A DNA stretch of 64,000 nucleotides, from NCBI GenBank assembly GCA_051877515.1, contig JBJEIY010000017.1:372001-436000 (forward strand), written 5' to 3'. The DNA comes from XBB1006 sp051877515. Its GTDB lineage: Bacteria; Bacillota; Clostridia; Lachnospirales; Lachnospiraceae. Within the stretch, counting starts at the first letter, position 1, and every line of letters begins with the position of its first letter. Under the pieces are notes generated by a model. That model was not told where the DNA came from. It made no database searches and saw only the letters and a program-made list of their open reading frames with translations. Positions 25,003 through 33,014 of this stretch are shown in pieces. Made by a program: the position numbers and the translations under genes.

Positions 25003-26013
25003 ATGAATCATCGCAAAACAATCAGAATCACCGCAGCATTTATAATATTAGGGATCGGTACACTTATGCTTATGATCACAAGTGTCTGTATCGGAAGTGT
25101 ACAGATTTCTTTTTCGGAAGTTTTGGCATCGATACAGGGTAATGCCGTCGAAAATAGTCGTATCCTGTGGGATATTCGAATGCCGAGGGCTTTTGCAGCT
25201 TTCTTTTTGGGAGGAGCATTGGCTTTGGCCGGTTATCTCTTGCAGACATTTTTTCATAATCCCATTGCAGGGCCTTTTGTTTTGGGAATTTCATCCGGGG
25301 CAAAAATGGTAGTGGCTTTGGTCATGGTGTTCTTTATGGGTCAGGCTACGAGAGTAAGTTCATGGCTGCTGATTTTGGCTGCGTTTGTGGGTGCCATGCT
25401 TTCTATGTGGTTTGTTTTACTGATGTCCCGTAAAGTTGATTCCATGTCAATGCTGGTGGTAAGCGGTGTGATGATAGGATATATCTGTTCAGCGATAACA
25501 GAACTGGTCATTACCTTTGCCAATGATGCACAGATTGTTAATCTGCATAACTGGTCCAGGGGAAGTTTTTCCGGAATCACATGGGAAAATGTGGGAGTCA
25601 TGTCGGTGGTAGTGCTTATAACTGTGGGAATCGTATTTCTGGAAGCAAAGCCGTTGGCCGCATACCGGATAGGTGAGTCTTATGCCAGAAACCTTGGAGT
25701 GAATATTCCTCTTTTAAGAGTTTCCATGGTGGTGTTATCCAGCATTCTCTCTGCCTGTATTGTGGCGTTTGCAGGGCCGATTTCCTTTGTGGGAATTGCG
25801 GTTCCCCATCTGGCAAAACAGCTACTTGGCAATACAAAACCTCATTTTATGATTCCGGCATGTTTTCTGGGGGGAAGTGTATTTTGCCTTTTTTGTGACT
25901 TGTTGGCCAGAACATTATGTGCCCCTACAGAGCTTAGTATCAGTACCGTTACGGCAATTTTTGGATCGCCAATTGTTTTGTGGATTATGATCAAACGGGA
26001 TAAGGTGGTTTAA
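25003..26013 (+). CDS. btuC: FecCD/BtuC family ABC transporter permease
   Basis: Membrane subunit of a type II ABC importer. About ten hydrophobic helices fit within 336 residues. Conserved stretches are IRMPRAFAAFFLGGALALAGYLLQ near residue 50-75, the IGESYARNLGVNI segment that follows the cytoplasmic loop, and GPISFVGIAVPHLAKQL, the coupling region contacting the ATPase. Its stop overlaps the ATPase start by one base (TAATG), indicating tight co-expression. Confidence 0.92.
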   Translation: MNHRKTIRITAAFIILGIGTLMLMITSVCIGSVQISFSEVLASIQGNAVENSRILWDIRMPRAFAAFFLGGALALAGYLLQTFFHNPIAGPFVLGISSGAKMVVALVMVFFMGQATRVSSWLLILAAFVGAMLSMWFVLLMSRKVDSMSMLVVSGVMIGYICSAITELVITFANDAQIVNLHNWSRGSFSGITWENVGVMSVVVLITVGIVFLEAKPLAAYRIGESYARNLGVNIPLLRVSMVVLSSILSACIVAFAGPISFVGIAVPHLAKQLLGNTKPHFMIPACFLGGSVFCLFCDLLARTLCAPTELSISTVTAIFGSPIVLWIMIKRDKVV

Positions 26014-27119
26014 TGGAGTATTACTTTCAAACAAAGAAGCTTAGTGTTGGTTATCAAAATAAACCGTTAATAGAAAACATTACGATTGGTTTGAAGAAGG
26101 GGGAGATTCTGACCCTTATCGGACCTAATGGGGCCGGAAAATCTACGATCCTCAAAAGTATTTCCAAACAGTTAACACTCATCGCAGGTACAGTATGTCT
26201 TGATGGGAAGGATCTTAACCGGTTCTCCGAAAACGACCTGGCAAAGAAAATGTCTGTCTTACTGACGGATAAACTACGAACAGAAATGATGACCTGTGAA
26301 GAAGTTGTGGAAACAGGTCGCTATCCCTATACAGGAAAATTTGGTGTTTTATCCCCGGTAGATCACAGAATCGTACAACATGCAATGGATATGGTACATA
26401 TTTCAGATCTGCGGGAACTGGATTTTACACATATCAGTGATGGTCAGAAACAGCGGACCATGCTGGCAAGATGTCTTTGCCAGGAACCGGAGATTATTAT
26501 TCTGGACGAACCAACATCCTTTTTGGATATTAAGTATAAACTGGAGTTTTTATCCATTTTGCAAAGATTATGTAAAAAGAGTGGGATCACTGTCATCATG
26601 TCCATGCATGAGCTGGAGCTGGCGGAAAAGATTTCCGATAAAATTCTTTGTGTAAAAGGAGCATATGTAGACAGGTTTGGAACGGCAGAAGAGATTTTTC
26701 AGACAGGGTATCTTTCTGATCTGTTTTCCATAAACGAAGGAAGTTTTGATGAAGAAACCGCCAGCATGGAACTGGATGCAGTAAAAGGTTTGGCAAAGAC
26801 CTTTGTGATCGCAGGCGGCGGTACGGGCAGGAGTGTATATCGCAGATTACAGAGGGAAGGAATTCCGTTTGTAACCGGTATTCTTTTTCAAAATGATGTG
26901 GATTATCCTGTTGCAAGGGCTCTTGCTACAAAAGTGGTTGTGGCGGATTCATTTGAACCGATTTCGGACACAAAAGTCCGGGAAGCGAAAAAAATGGTGG
27001 ATTCCTGTGAACGGATCATTTGTTGTAAGAATCATTTTGGAACCTATGAAAAAGCAAATTTGGAACTGCTGGATTATGCAGAAACATGTAAGAAGGAAAT
27101 CGTACGATGGCAAAAGTAA
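26013..27119 (+). CDS. btuD: BtuD/FecE-type ABC ATPase with extra C-terminal Rossmann-like domain
   Basis: Energises the adjacent importer. Residues 1-250 form a normal ATPase: Walker A GPNGAGKS (37-44), signature ISDGQ (141-145, Ser-Asp in place of the usual Ser-Gly), Walker B IIILDEP with D165/E166, and the H-loop H199. Residues about 256-368 are an additional alpha/beta domain starting TFVIAGGGTGRS, with a glycine-rich loop at 268-273 typical of dinucleotide- or nucleotide-binding folds, and two cysteines (337-338). BtuD proteins usually stop near 250-260 aa. The role of the extension, perhaps sensing a corrinoid or nucleotide, is unknown. Confidence 0.9.
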   Translation: MEYYFQTKKLSVGYQNKPLIENITIGLKKGEILTLIGPNGAGKSTILKSISKQLTLIAGTVCLDGKDLNRFSENDLAKKMSVLLTDKLRTEMMTCEEVVETGRYPYTGKFGVLSPVDHRIVQHAMDMVHISDLRELDFTHISDGQKQRTMLARCLCQEPEIIILDEPTSFLDIKYKLEFLSILQRLCKKSGITVIMSMHELELAEKISDKILCVKGAYVDRFGTAEEIFQTGYLSDLFSINEGSFDEETASMELDAVKGLAKTFVIAGGGTGRSVYRRLQREGIPFVTGILFQNDVDYPVARALATKVVVADSFEPISDTKVREAKKMVDSCERIICCKNHFGTYEKANLELLDYAETCKKEIVRWQK

Positions 27120-28591
27120 TTATGATTCAGGGAACCATGTCAGGAGCAGGAAAAAGCCTTATGGTTGCCGGTCTATGCAGGATTTTCAAGCAGGACGGAT
27201 ATCGGGTTGCTCCGTTCAAGTCCCAGAATATGGCTCTTAATTCTTATATTACGGATGAAGGGCTGGAAATGGGAAGGGCGCAGGTGATGCAGGCAGAAGC
27301 AGCCGGGATCCTGCCCAAAGTATGTATGAATCCCGTGTTATTAAAACCAACTACCCATACCGGCTCCCAGGTGATTGTGCATGGTGAAATCCTTGGAAAT
27401 ATGAGTGCACAGGAGTATTTTACTTATAAAAAACAATTAATTCCGGAAATCAAAAAGGCATTTCAAAAGTTGGAGGAAATGGCAGATATTATTGTGATTG
27501 AAGGCGCAGGTTCTCCCGCAGAAATCAATCTGAAAGAGAATGATATTGTAAATATGGGAATGGCAGAAATGGTAGATGCCCCTGTACTTTTGGTGGGAGA
27601 TATTGACAGGGGCGGTGTGTTTGCCCAGCTTCTTGGAACGTTGTCTTTACTTTCCGAAAGTGAGAAATGTCGTGTGAAAGGATTGGTCATCAATAAATTC
27701 AGAGGAGATAAGGCCATTCTTGAACCGGGAATCCGGCAACTTACAGAGTTGGGGAAAGTGCCGGTGTGCGGAGTGGTTCCGTATATGGAGTTATCTTTAG
27801 AGGATGAAGATAGTCTATCGGACAGATTTCTTCAGAAAAAGGAAGGATTGATCGATATTGCGGTCATACATTACCCGCGGATTTCAAACTTTACGGACTT
27901 TAATATCTTTGAGCAAATGGACATGGTTTCTGTACGTTATGTGACGTCTGTCAGTGAGTTAGAACATCCGGATCTTATTTTTCTGCCGGGAAGCAAGAAT
28001 ACCATGGGAGATCTTTTATGGATGCGTCAAAATGGTTTGGAATCAGCCATAAAACAGCTTTCCCAAACGGTTCCTGTCTTCGGGATCTGTGGGGGGTATC
28101 AGATGTTAGGATATGAAATTTCTGATCCGGATGGTATGGAAGAAGGAGGAGCTCTACGTGGAATGGAGTTGCTGCCTGTAAAAACAGTATTGCAATGCAG
28201 AAAACAACGATGTCAGAAACAGGGTGTTGTAAATAAGGTGGATGGGATTTTTTACGGGCTTTCCGGGTGCACATTCCATGGATATGAAATTCATATGGGT
28301 CAGTCTGACCCCATCACGGGAGAAAAAAGATCAGATCATGAGGTCGTAATTCAGGCAGAAGGCAGAGACGTCTATGGGTCTTATGTTCATGGTTTATTTG
28401 ATCAGGGAAAGACGGCCACTGTGTTGATAGAGGCTCTGGCCCGGAAGAAAGGGATCCGTCTTCAGACTACGGAACTAAAAGATTACAGACTTTTTAAAGA
28501 AAAACAGTATGATAAGCTGGCGGATACTTTAAGAGAGTATTTGAATATGGAGGAGATCTATGGAATTCTCAGAGAAGCCCATATGGAATAG
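27107..28591 (+). CDS. cbiP: Adenosylcobyric acid synthase (glutamine-hydrolysing)
   Basis: Amidates side chains b, d, e and g of adenosylcobyrinic acid a,c-diamide to give cobyric acid. The N-terminal ATP domain has MIQGTMSGAGKS as P-loop and FKSQNMALNSY; the C-terminal glutaminase-like domain has the nucleophile Cys in FGICGGYQMLG and the catalytic His in GSYVHGLFD. At 494 aa it is full length. The start overlaps the ATPase gene by 13 nt, and the cobT start lies inside its 3' end. Confidence 0.96.
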   Translation: MAKVIMIQGTMSGAGKSLMVAGLCRIFKQDGYRVAPFKSQNMALNSYITDEGLEMGRAQVMQAEAAGILPKVCMNPVLLKPTTHTGSQVIVHGEILGNMSAQEYFTYKKQLIPEIKKAFQKLEEMADIIVIEGAGSPAEINLKENDIVNMGMAEMVDAPVLLVGDIDRGGVFAQLLGTLSLLSESEKCRVKGLVINKFRGDKAILEPGIRQLTELGKVPVCGVVPYMELSLEDEDSLSDRFLQKKEGLIDIAVIHYPRISNFTDFNIFEQMDMVSVRYVTSVSELEHPDLIFLPGSKNTMGDLLWMRQNGLESAIKQLSQTVPVFGICGGYQMLGYEISDPDGMEEGGALRGMELLPVKTVLQCRKQRCQKQGVVNKVDGIFYGLSGCTFHGYEIHMGQSDPITGEKRSDHEVVIQAEGRDVYGSYVHGLFDQGKTATVLIEALARKKGIRLQTTELKDYRLFKEKQYDKLADTLREYLNMEEIYGILREAHME

Positions 28592-29651
28592 TTATACAGG
28601 AAGAGAGTTGACAAAACTGTCCATCGTTGCTCCGGATCCGGATATCCGGAAAAAAGTATTACACAACTGGGACCAAATTGCCAAGCCACTGGATGGTCTG
28701 GGAAGATTTGAATTGCTGACGGCTCAGATCGGAGCAATCCTGGGAACAGAGAAACCGGATCTATCCGAAAAAGCAGTGATCATCATGTGCGCAGATAACG
28801 GAGTAGTGGAAGAAGGTATTAGTCAGTCCCAACAGGAGGTTACCGCCAACGTAGCCAAAATGATGGGATCAAAGCAATCTTCTGTGGGAAGAATGGCAGA
28901 AACGGTGCATGCAGATACCATTCCCATTGATATCGGTATCAACACAAAGCAGGCTTTTCCCGGTGTGATTTCCCACAAAGTAAAATACGGAACAAATAAC
29001 TTTGCCAAAGAGGCAGCCATGACAGAAGAGGAAGCAGTTCGTGCCATCGTCACCGGGATCGATGCTGTTTATTCCTGTAAACAATCCGGTTACAGTATTC
29101 TTGCCACCGGAGAGATGGGAATCGGAAACACCACCACCAGTAGTGCAGTTGCAGCAGCCATATTGAACTGTGGAGCACAAAAGGTGACCGGAAGAGGAGC
29201 AGGTTTAAGTGACGCCGGTCTTTTGAAAAAGCAGCAGGTGATCACAGATGCAATCAAAAAGTATGCGCTTTATGAGGCAGACGCACTTACTGTTCTCAGA
29301 ACTGTGGGTGGCCTTGATATTGCAGGTCTGGCCGGTGTTTGTATGGGTGGAGCGCTGTTTCATATTCCCATTGTGTTGGATGGAGTGATCAGCATGGTGG
29401 CAGCGCTGGTGGCAGAAAGATTATTGCCCGGAACCAAAGACTTCCTGATTCCTTCCCATAAAGGAAAAGAACCGGCTGTAGAACTGCTGAGTAAAGAATT
29501 GGATCTTGCCCCGGTCATTGATGCAGGACTGGCTTTGGGAGAAGGCACGGGAGCTGTCATGATGTTTGCTTTGTTGGATGTTGCTTTGAGTGTTTACCAC
29601 AGTAGCAATACCTTTCATGATATACAGATGCAGGAATATACGAGGTTATAA
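28560..29651 (+). CDS. cobT: Nicotinate-nucleotide:dimethylbenzimidazole phosphoribosyltransferase
   Basis: Makes alpha-ribazole phosphate, or the equivalent for another lower-ligand base, for the nucleotide loop. Family marks are WDQIAKPLDGLGRFE, MCADNGVVEEGISQS, the GEMGIGNTTTSSA loop, and the C-terminal LGEGTGAVM with the catalytic Glu. It is 363 aa. The ATG lies 32 nt inside cbiP, but a GGAGGAG ribosome-binding site just before it supports this start. No dimethylbenzimidazole synthesis genes are nearby, so the lower base may be scavenged or different. Confidence 0.95.
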   Translation: MEFSEKPIWNSYTGRELTKLSIVAPDPDIRKKVLHNWDQIAKPLDGLGRFELLTAQIGAILGTEKPDLSEKAVIIMCADNGVVEEGISQSQQEVTANVAKMMGSKQSSVGRMAETVHADTIPIDIGINTKQAFPGVISHKVKYGTNNFAKEAAMTEEEAVRAIVTGIDAVYSCKQSGYSILATGEMGIGNTTTSSAVAAAILNCGAQKVTGRGAGLSDAGLLKKQQVITDAIKKYALYEADALTVLRTVGGLDIAGLAGVCMGGALFHIPIVLDGVISMVAALVAERLLPGTKDFLIPSHKGKEPAVELLSKELDLAPVIDAGLALGEGTGAVMMFALLDVALSVYHSSNTFHDIQMQEYTRL

Positions 29652-29654
29652 TAA

Positions 29655-30218
29655 ATGCTTGTTGTGATAAGCGGAGGAAGCGGCAGTGGAAAATCTGCCT
29701 ATGCGGAAGATTATTTGTCCGGATTGGTGAAAAAGGGAACAAAGTATTATATTGCTACCATGAAGGTTCATGACGGGGAAGGCCGAAAGAAAGTCAGAAA
29801 ACACAGGGAAATGAGACGGGAAAAAGGTTTTGTGACCATAGAGCAGTCTCATAACATTGAAGAGGCTGTTATAAAAATGGGTTGCGGGGATGATCCCATT
29901 GGAAATATGGAATCCTCTGCACTTTTGGAATGTATCTCAAACCTGACCGCAAATGAAATGTTTGTGGGTGATAGGATAAACAGCAGCACTATGGTCAGTG
30001 CAAAAATCATAAAGGGTGTGAAGGAGTTATATCAGGATCTGAAGCATCTTGTGATCGTTACCAATAATGTTTTTGAAGATGGTATGCAATATGATGAAAG
30101 TACAATGGAATACATTCATGCGATGGGAAATATCAATCAAGCGCTTGCCGGTATGGCCGATGAAGTGATAGAAGTTGTTGTGGGTATTCCATTGGTGGTA
30201 AAAGAAAGGACGATATAA
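29655..30218 (+). CDS. cobU: CobU family protein 1 (adenosylcobinamide kinase / guanylyltransferase)
   Basis: CobU phosphorylates adenosylcobinamide and transfers GMP to it. This 187-residue copy has an intact P-loop GGSGSGKS (7-14), a histidine (H50 in VRKHREMR) where CobU's guanylated His sits, and LLECISN with E92 matching the conserved LLEC motif. By contrast the C-terminal motif, normally TNEVGxGIVP, is altered to TNNVFEDGMQ. It lies directly before cobS; a second CobU-like gene after cobS retains the C-terminal motif instead. Family assignment is firm; full bifunctionality is uncertain. Confidence 0.85.
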   Translation: MLVVISGGSGSGKSAYAEDYLSGLVKKGTKYYIATMKVHDGEGRKKVRKHREMRREKGFVTIEQSHNIEEAVIKMGCGDDPIGNMESSALLECISNLTANEMFVGDRINSSTMVSAKIIKGVKELYQDLKHLVIVTNNVFEDGMQYDESTMEYIHAMGNINQALAGMADEVIEVVVGIPLVVKERTI

Positions 30219-30220
30219 CC

Positions 30221-30985
30221 ATGCGGATATTGAAATCAATGATCATTGCTTTTTCCATGTATTCGAAACTTCCTATGCCCCAGTTTACCTGGAAAGAGGA
30301 AGAGATGGAATATATGCTTTGCTTTTTTCCATGGGTTGGAGGAGTGATTGGTGTGCTGATCTATTTTTGGAAAGAACTGTGCGTTAGATGGGAAGTGGGA
30401 AATCTTTGTTATGTTTTGGTTTCTGCACTCATTCCCTTGTTGCTTACAGGAGGATTTCACGTAGATGGATTCATGGATACCATGGATGCATTTCATTCTT
30501 ATCAGTCCCGGGAACGCAAATTGGAGATTTTAAAGGATTCCCATATTGGAGCTTTTGCCGTGATCATGCTGGGATGCTACGGCTTATGTTATTTGGCTGC
30601 TTTTTCTGAACTTAGGGATAGCAGAGTTATTGGGATTGCCTGTGCAGGATTTTTTTTATCCAGATGTCTAAGCGGCATCAGCGTGGTTTGTTTTCCCACT
30701 GCTAAAAAAGAAGGAATGCTTTATGGTTTTTCTGACAATGCCAATAAGAGAGCAGTAAAGATTGCATTGTATCTGCAAAGCTTATTCTGTATAGCGTTCA
30801 TGCTGTGGCTGTCATTACCGGCAGGATGTCTTGCAGTCTTAACTTCTTTAGGAGTTTTTCTATACTATTATTGTAAAAGCAAAAAGGAATTGGGCGGAAT
30901 TACCGGAGATACAGCAGGTTATTTTGTATTGCTGTGTGAACTGGGTGTTTTGCTTGTACTAGCACTTTACGGATATATTGGATGA
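30221..30985 (+). CDS. cobS: Adenosylcobinamide-GDP ribazoletransferase
   Basis: Integral membrane enzyme that joins adenosylcobinamide-GDP with alpha-ribazole (phosphate) in the last condensation of the nucleotide loop. The active-site motif TGGFHVDGFMDTMDAF lies near residue 72-90, preceded by CFFPWVGGVIG, and about six hydrophobic helices follow. It is 254 aa. It starts 2 bp after CobU-1 and its stop overlaps the beginning of the following reading frame. Confidence 0.94.
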   Translation: MRILKSMIIAFSMYSKLPMPQFTWKEEEMEYMLCFFPWVGGVIGVLIYFWKELCVRWEVGNLCYVLVSALIPLLLTGGFHVDGFMDTMDAFHSYQSRERKLEILKDSHIGAFAVIMLGCYGLCYLAAFSELRDSRVIGIACAGFFLSRCLSGISVVCFPTAKKEGMLYGFSDNANKRAVKIALYLQSLFCIAFMLWLSLPAGCLAVLTSLGVFLYYYCKSKKELGGITGDTAGYFVLLCELGVLLVLALYGYIG

Positions 30986-31002
30986 AGAAAGAGGTAAAAA
31001 AG

Positions 31003-31392
31003 ATGAAACTGGTAATTGGAGGATATGCCCAGGGAAAGCTGGGATATGTTCTGCAACAGCTACCGGAAAATGGTTATGTTGTATTTGACGGGATCCTTCC
31101 GGATGAAAATACAATGATTTCTAATGACAAGATACTGATCATTAACCATTTTCATGATTGGATCAGACAGCAGATCCTTCAGGGAGAAGATCCGGAGGAA
31201 GGATTCAGGCAGTTTATAGAAAAGGGCAGAGAATGTGTTATCATTAGTAATGAAATTGGGAATGGCATCGTGCCGGTGGATAGAACAGAACGGGAATACA
31301 GGGAGAAGACAGGAAAAATCCTGAATCAGCTTGCAAAACAGTCCGACGAGGTGGTGCGTGTAATATGTGGAATAGGTCAGAGGATCAAATAA
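31003..31392 (+). CDS. CobU family protein 2, truncated in the middle
   Basis: The 129-residue product is recognisably CobU-like: MKLVIGGYAQGKL at the start and SNEIGNGIVPVDRTEREYRE followed by DEVVRVICGIGQRIK at the end, close to the CobU consensus. However the P-loop lacks the Ser/Thr after Lys (G-K-L at 11-13) and the region with the guanylated histidine and LLEC motif is missing, about 50 residues shorter than normal CobU. The ATG at 31003, with GAGGT 7 nt upstream, matches CobU N-termini better than the ATG at 30982. It complements the defects of CobU-1, hinting at a partner subunit; alternatively it is a decaying duplicate. Confidence 0.75.
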   Translation: MKLVIGGYAQGKLGYVLQQLPENGYVVFDGILPDENTMISNDKILIINHFHDWIRQQILQGEDPEEGFRQFIEKGRECVIISNEIGNGIVPVDRTEREYREKTGKILNQLAKQSDEVVRVICGIGQRIK

Positions 31393-31985
31393 ATCTGGTT
31401 TTGATCCGCCATGGCGCAACAAAAGGAAATAAAGAACATCGTTATATAGGGATTACGGATGAGTGTTTAAGCCGGGAAGGAAGAGACGTGTTGGAAAAAG
31501 CAAGACAGGATCATGTTTATCCTATGGTTGATCGTGTGTTTTGCAGTCCGATGAAACGATGCATACAAACAGCGAAAATCCTTTATCCGCAGCTTAAACC
31601 GGAAATCATAACAGAATGGTCAGAAATCCATTTTGGAGATTTCGAAGGAAAAAATTATCTGGATTTACAGTATGACAGAAGGTATCAGGAATGGATTGAG
31701 AGCAAGGGAGAGCTTTCTTTTCCTAACGGAGAAAGCAGACAGGCATTCATGGAACGCTGTGTAAAAGGATTACGAAAAGTGGTTGCCGATTGTTCTGTTA
31801 TGGATCGTTTTCCCCATGAGACCACATGGGCTCTGGTGATTCACGGAGGAACAATCATGTCCCTGCTCAGTCGTTTTTGCGGAGGAGAGTATTTTGATTA
31901 TCAGGTTGAAAATGGAAAAGGTTATCTTTGCCGGCTGTATCAGCATGGGGAAGAGTTTGAGATAAAAATAGAAAGAAAAATCTAG
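31365..31985 (+). CDS. cobC: Histidine phosphatase, alpha-ribazole-5'-phosphate / adenosylcobalamin-phosphate phosphatase
   Basis: Removes the phosphate from alpha-ribazole phosphate or adenosylcobalamin phosphate. The phosphoglycerate-mutase fold is shown by LVLIRHGATKGN with catalytic His near residue 15, SPMKRCIQTA, and the second His in LVIHGGTIM. Of 206 residues, the last 30 are slightly longer than usual. It overlaps the preceding gene by 28 nt. The operon context with cobU, cobS and cobT specifies the CobC role within this very broad superfamily. Confidence 0.86.
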   Translation: MWNRSEDQINLVLIRHGATKGNKEHRYIGITDECLSREGRDVLEKARQDHVYPMVDRVFCSPMKRCIQTAKILYPQLKPEIITEWSEIHFGDFEGKNYLDLQYDRRYQEWIESKGELSFPNGESRQAFMERCVKGLRKVVADCSVMDRFPHETTWALVIHGGTIMSLLSRFCGGEYFDYQVENGKGYLCRLYQHGEEFEIKIERKI

Positions 31986-32018
31986 TTTAGAAAATGTTTT
32001 GAAAAGGAACAGGTAAAA

Positions 32019-32996
32019 ATGAGATATCATATATTGGCATTCTGCCTGGGATTTTTTTTGGATCAGATTTTGGGAGATCCTCACTGCTTTTGGCATCCTA
32101 TTCGTTTGATTGGAAATCTGATCTCAGGTTTGGATAAATTATTAAGAATCAATAAGAAGGAAGCAAATCCTGCCAGGACCATTCAAAATGGGGTCCGGTT
32201 GGTGATCATTGTACTTCTTCTCACTCTGAGTGTAACAGCCTTTTTGCTGGTGGGTGCCTATTTCCTGCATCCATACATAGGCCTCTTGGTGGAGACGGTA
32301 ATGACCTATCAGATACTGGCGGTAAAGAGCCTTAAGAACGAGAGCATGAAAGTGTATCATTGTCTGAAAGAGGACGGATTAGCAGAAGCAAGAAAAGCGG
32401 TATCCATGATCGTGGGAAGAGATACCTCGGTTTTAACCCAAGAGGGTGTTATAAAAGCTGCGGTGGAAACTGTGGCTGAGAATACCTCGGACGGAGTGAT
32501 AGCACCGATGCTGTATTTGGCTCTGGGTGGGCCTGTCCTGGGTTTTGTTTATAAAGCGATTAACACTATGGATTCCATGATCGGATATAAAAATGACAAG
32601 TATCTGTATTTTGGCCGTGCAGCTGCCAAATTAGATGATGCAGCAAATTATATACCCTCAAGGATCAGTGCATATCTGATGATCCTCGCTGCTTTTCTGG
32701 GCGGAAAAGATTTTGACGGAAAACAGGCTGTTAAGATTTATAAAAGAGATAGACGTAAGCATGCCAGTCCCAATGCTGCGCAGACGGAATCTGTGTGTGC
32801 CGGTGCTCTTGGCCTTAGACTGGCCGGAGATGCCAGTTATTTTGGAAAAATCGTAAAAAAACCTTATATCGGTGATGCACTTCGTAAACCGGAAGTGGAA
32901 GACATTAAGAAAGCAAACCGATTGATGTATCTTACTGCCATAATCTGTGAGAGTGCATGCTTGCTTTTGTTGATCGTATTCTTACTAGTCAAATAA
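32019..32996 (+). CDS. cbiB: Adenosylcobinamide-phosphate synthase
   Basis: Membrane enzyme that attaches (R)-1-amino-2-propanol O-2-phosphate to adenosylcobyric acid. Signatures are DQILGDPHCFWHPIRLIG at the N-terminus, IVGRDTSVL, VETVAENTSDGVIAPMLY, and NTMDSMIGYKNDKYLYFG. It has about five hydrophobic segments in 325 residues. It is followed 18 bp later by cobD, which makes its aminopropanol-phosphate substrate. Confidence 0.95.
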   Translation: MRYHILAFCLGFFLDQILGDPHCFWHPIRLIGNLISGLDKLLRINKKEANPARTIQNGVRLVIIVLLLTLSVTAFLLVGAYFLHPYIGLLVETVMTYQILAVKSLKNESMKVYHCLKEDGLAEARKAVSMIVGRDTSVLTQEGVIKAAVETVAENTSDGVIAPMLYLALGGPVLGFVYKAINTMDSMIGYKNDKYLYFGRAAAKLDDAANYIPSRISAYLMILAAFLGGKDFDGKQAVKIYKRDRRKHASPNAAQTESVCAGALGLRLAGDASYFGKIVKKPYIGDALRKPEVEDIKKANRLMYLTAIICESACLLLLIVFLLVK

Positions 32997-33014
32997 CAGA
33001 AAGGCGGAAATTAT

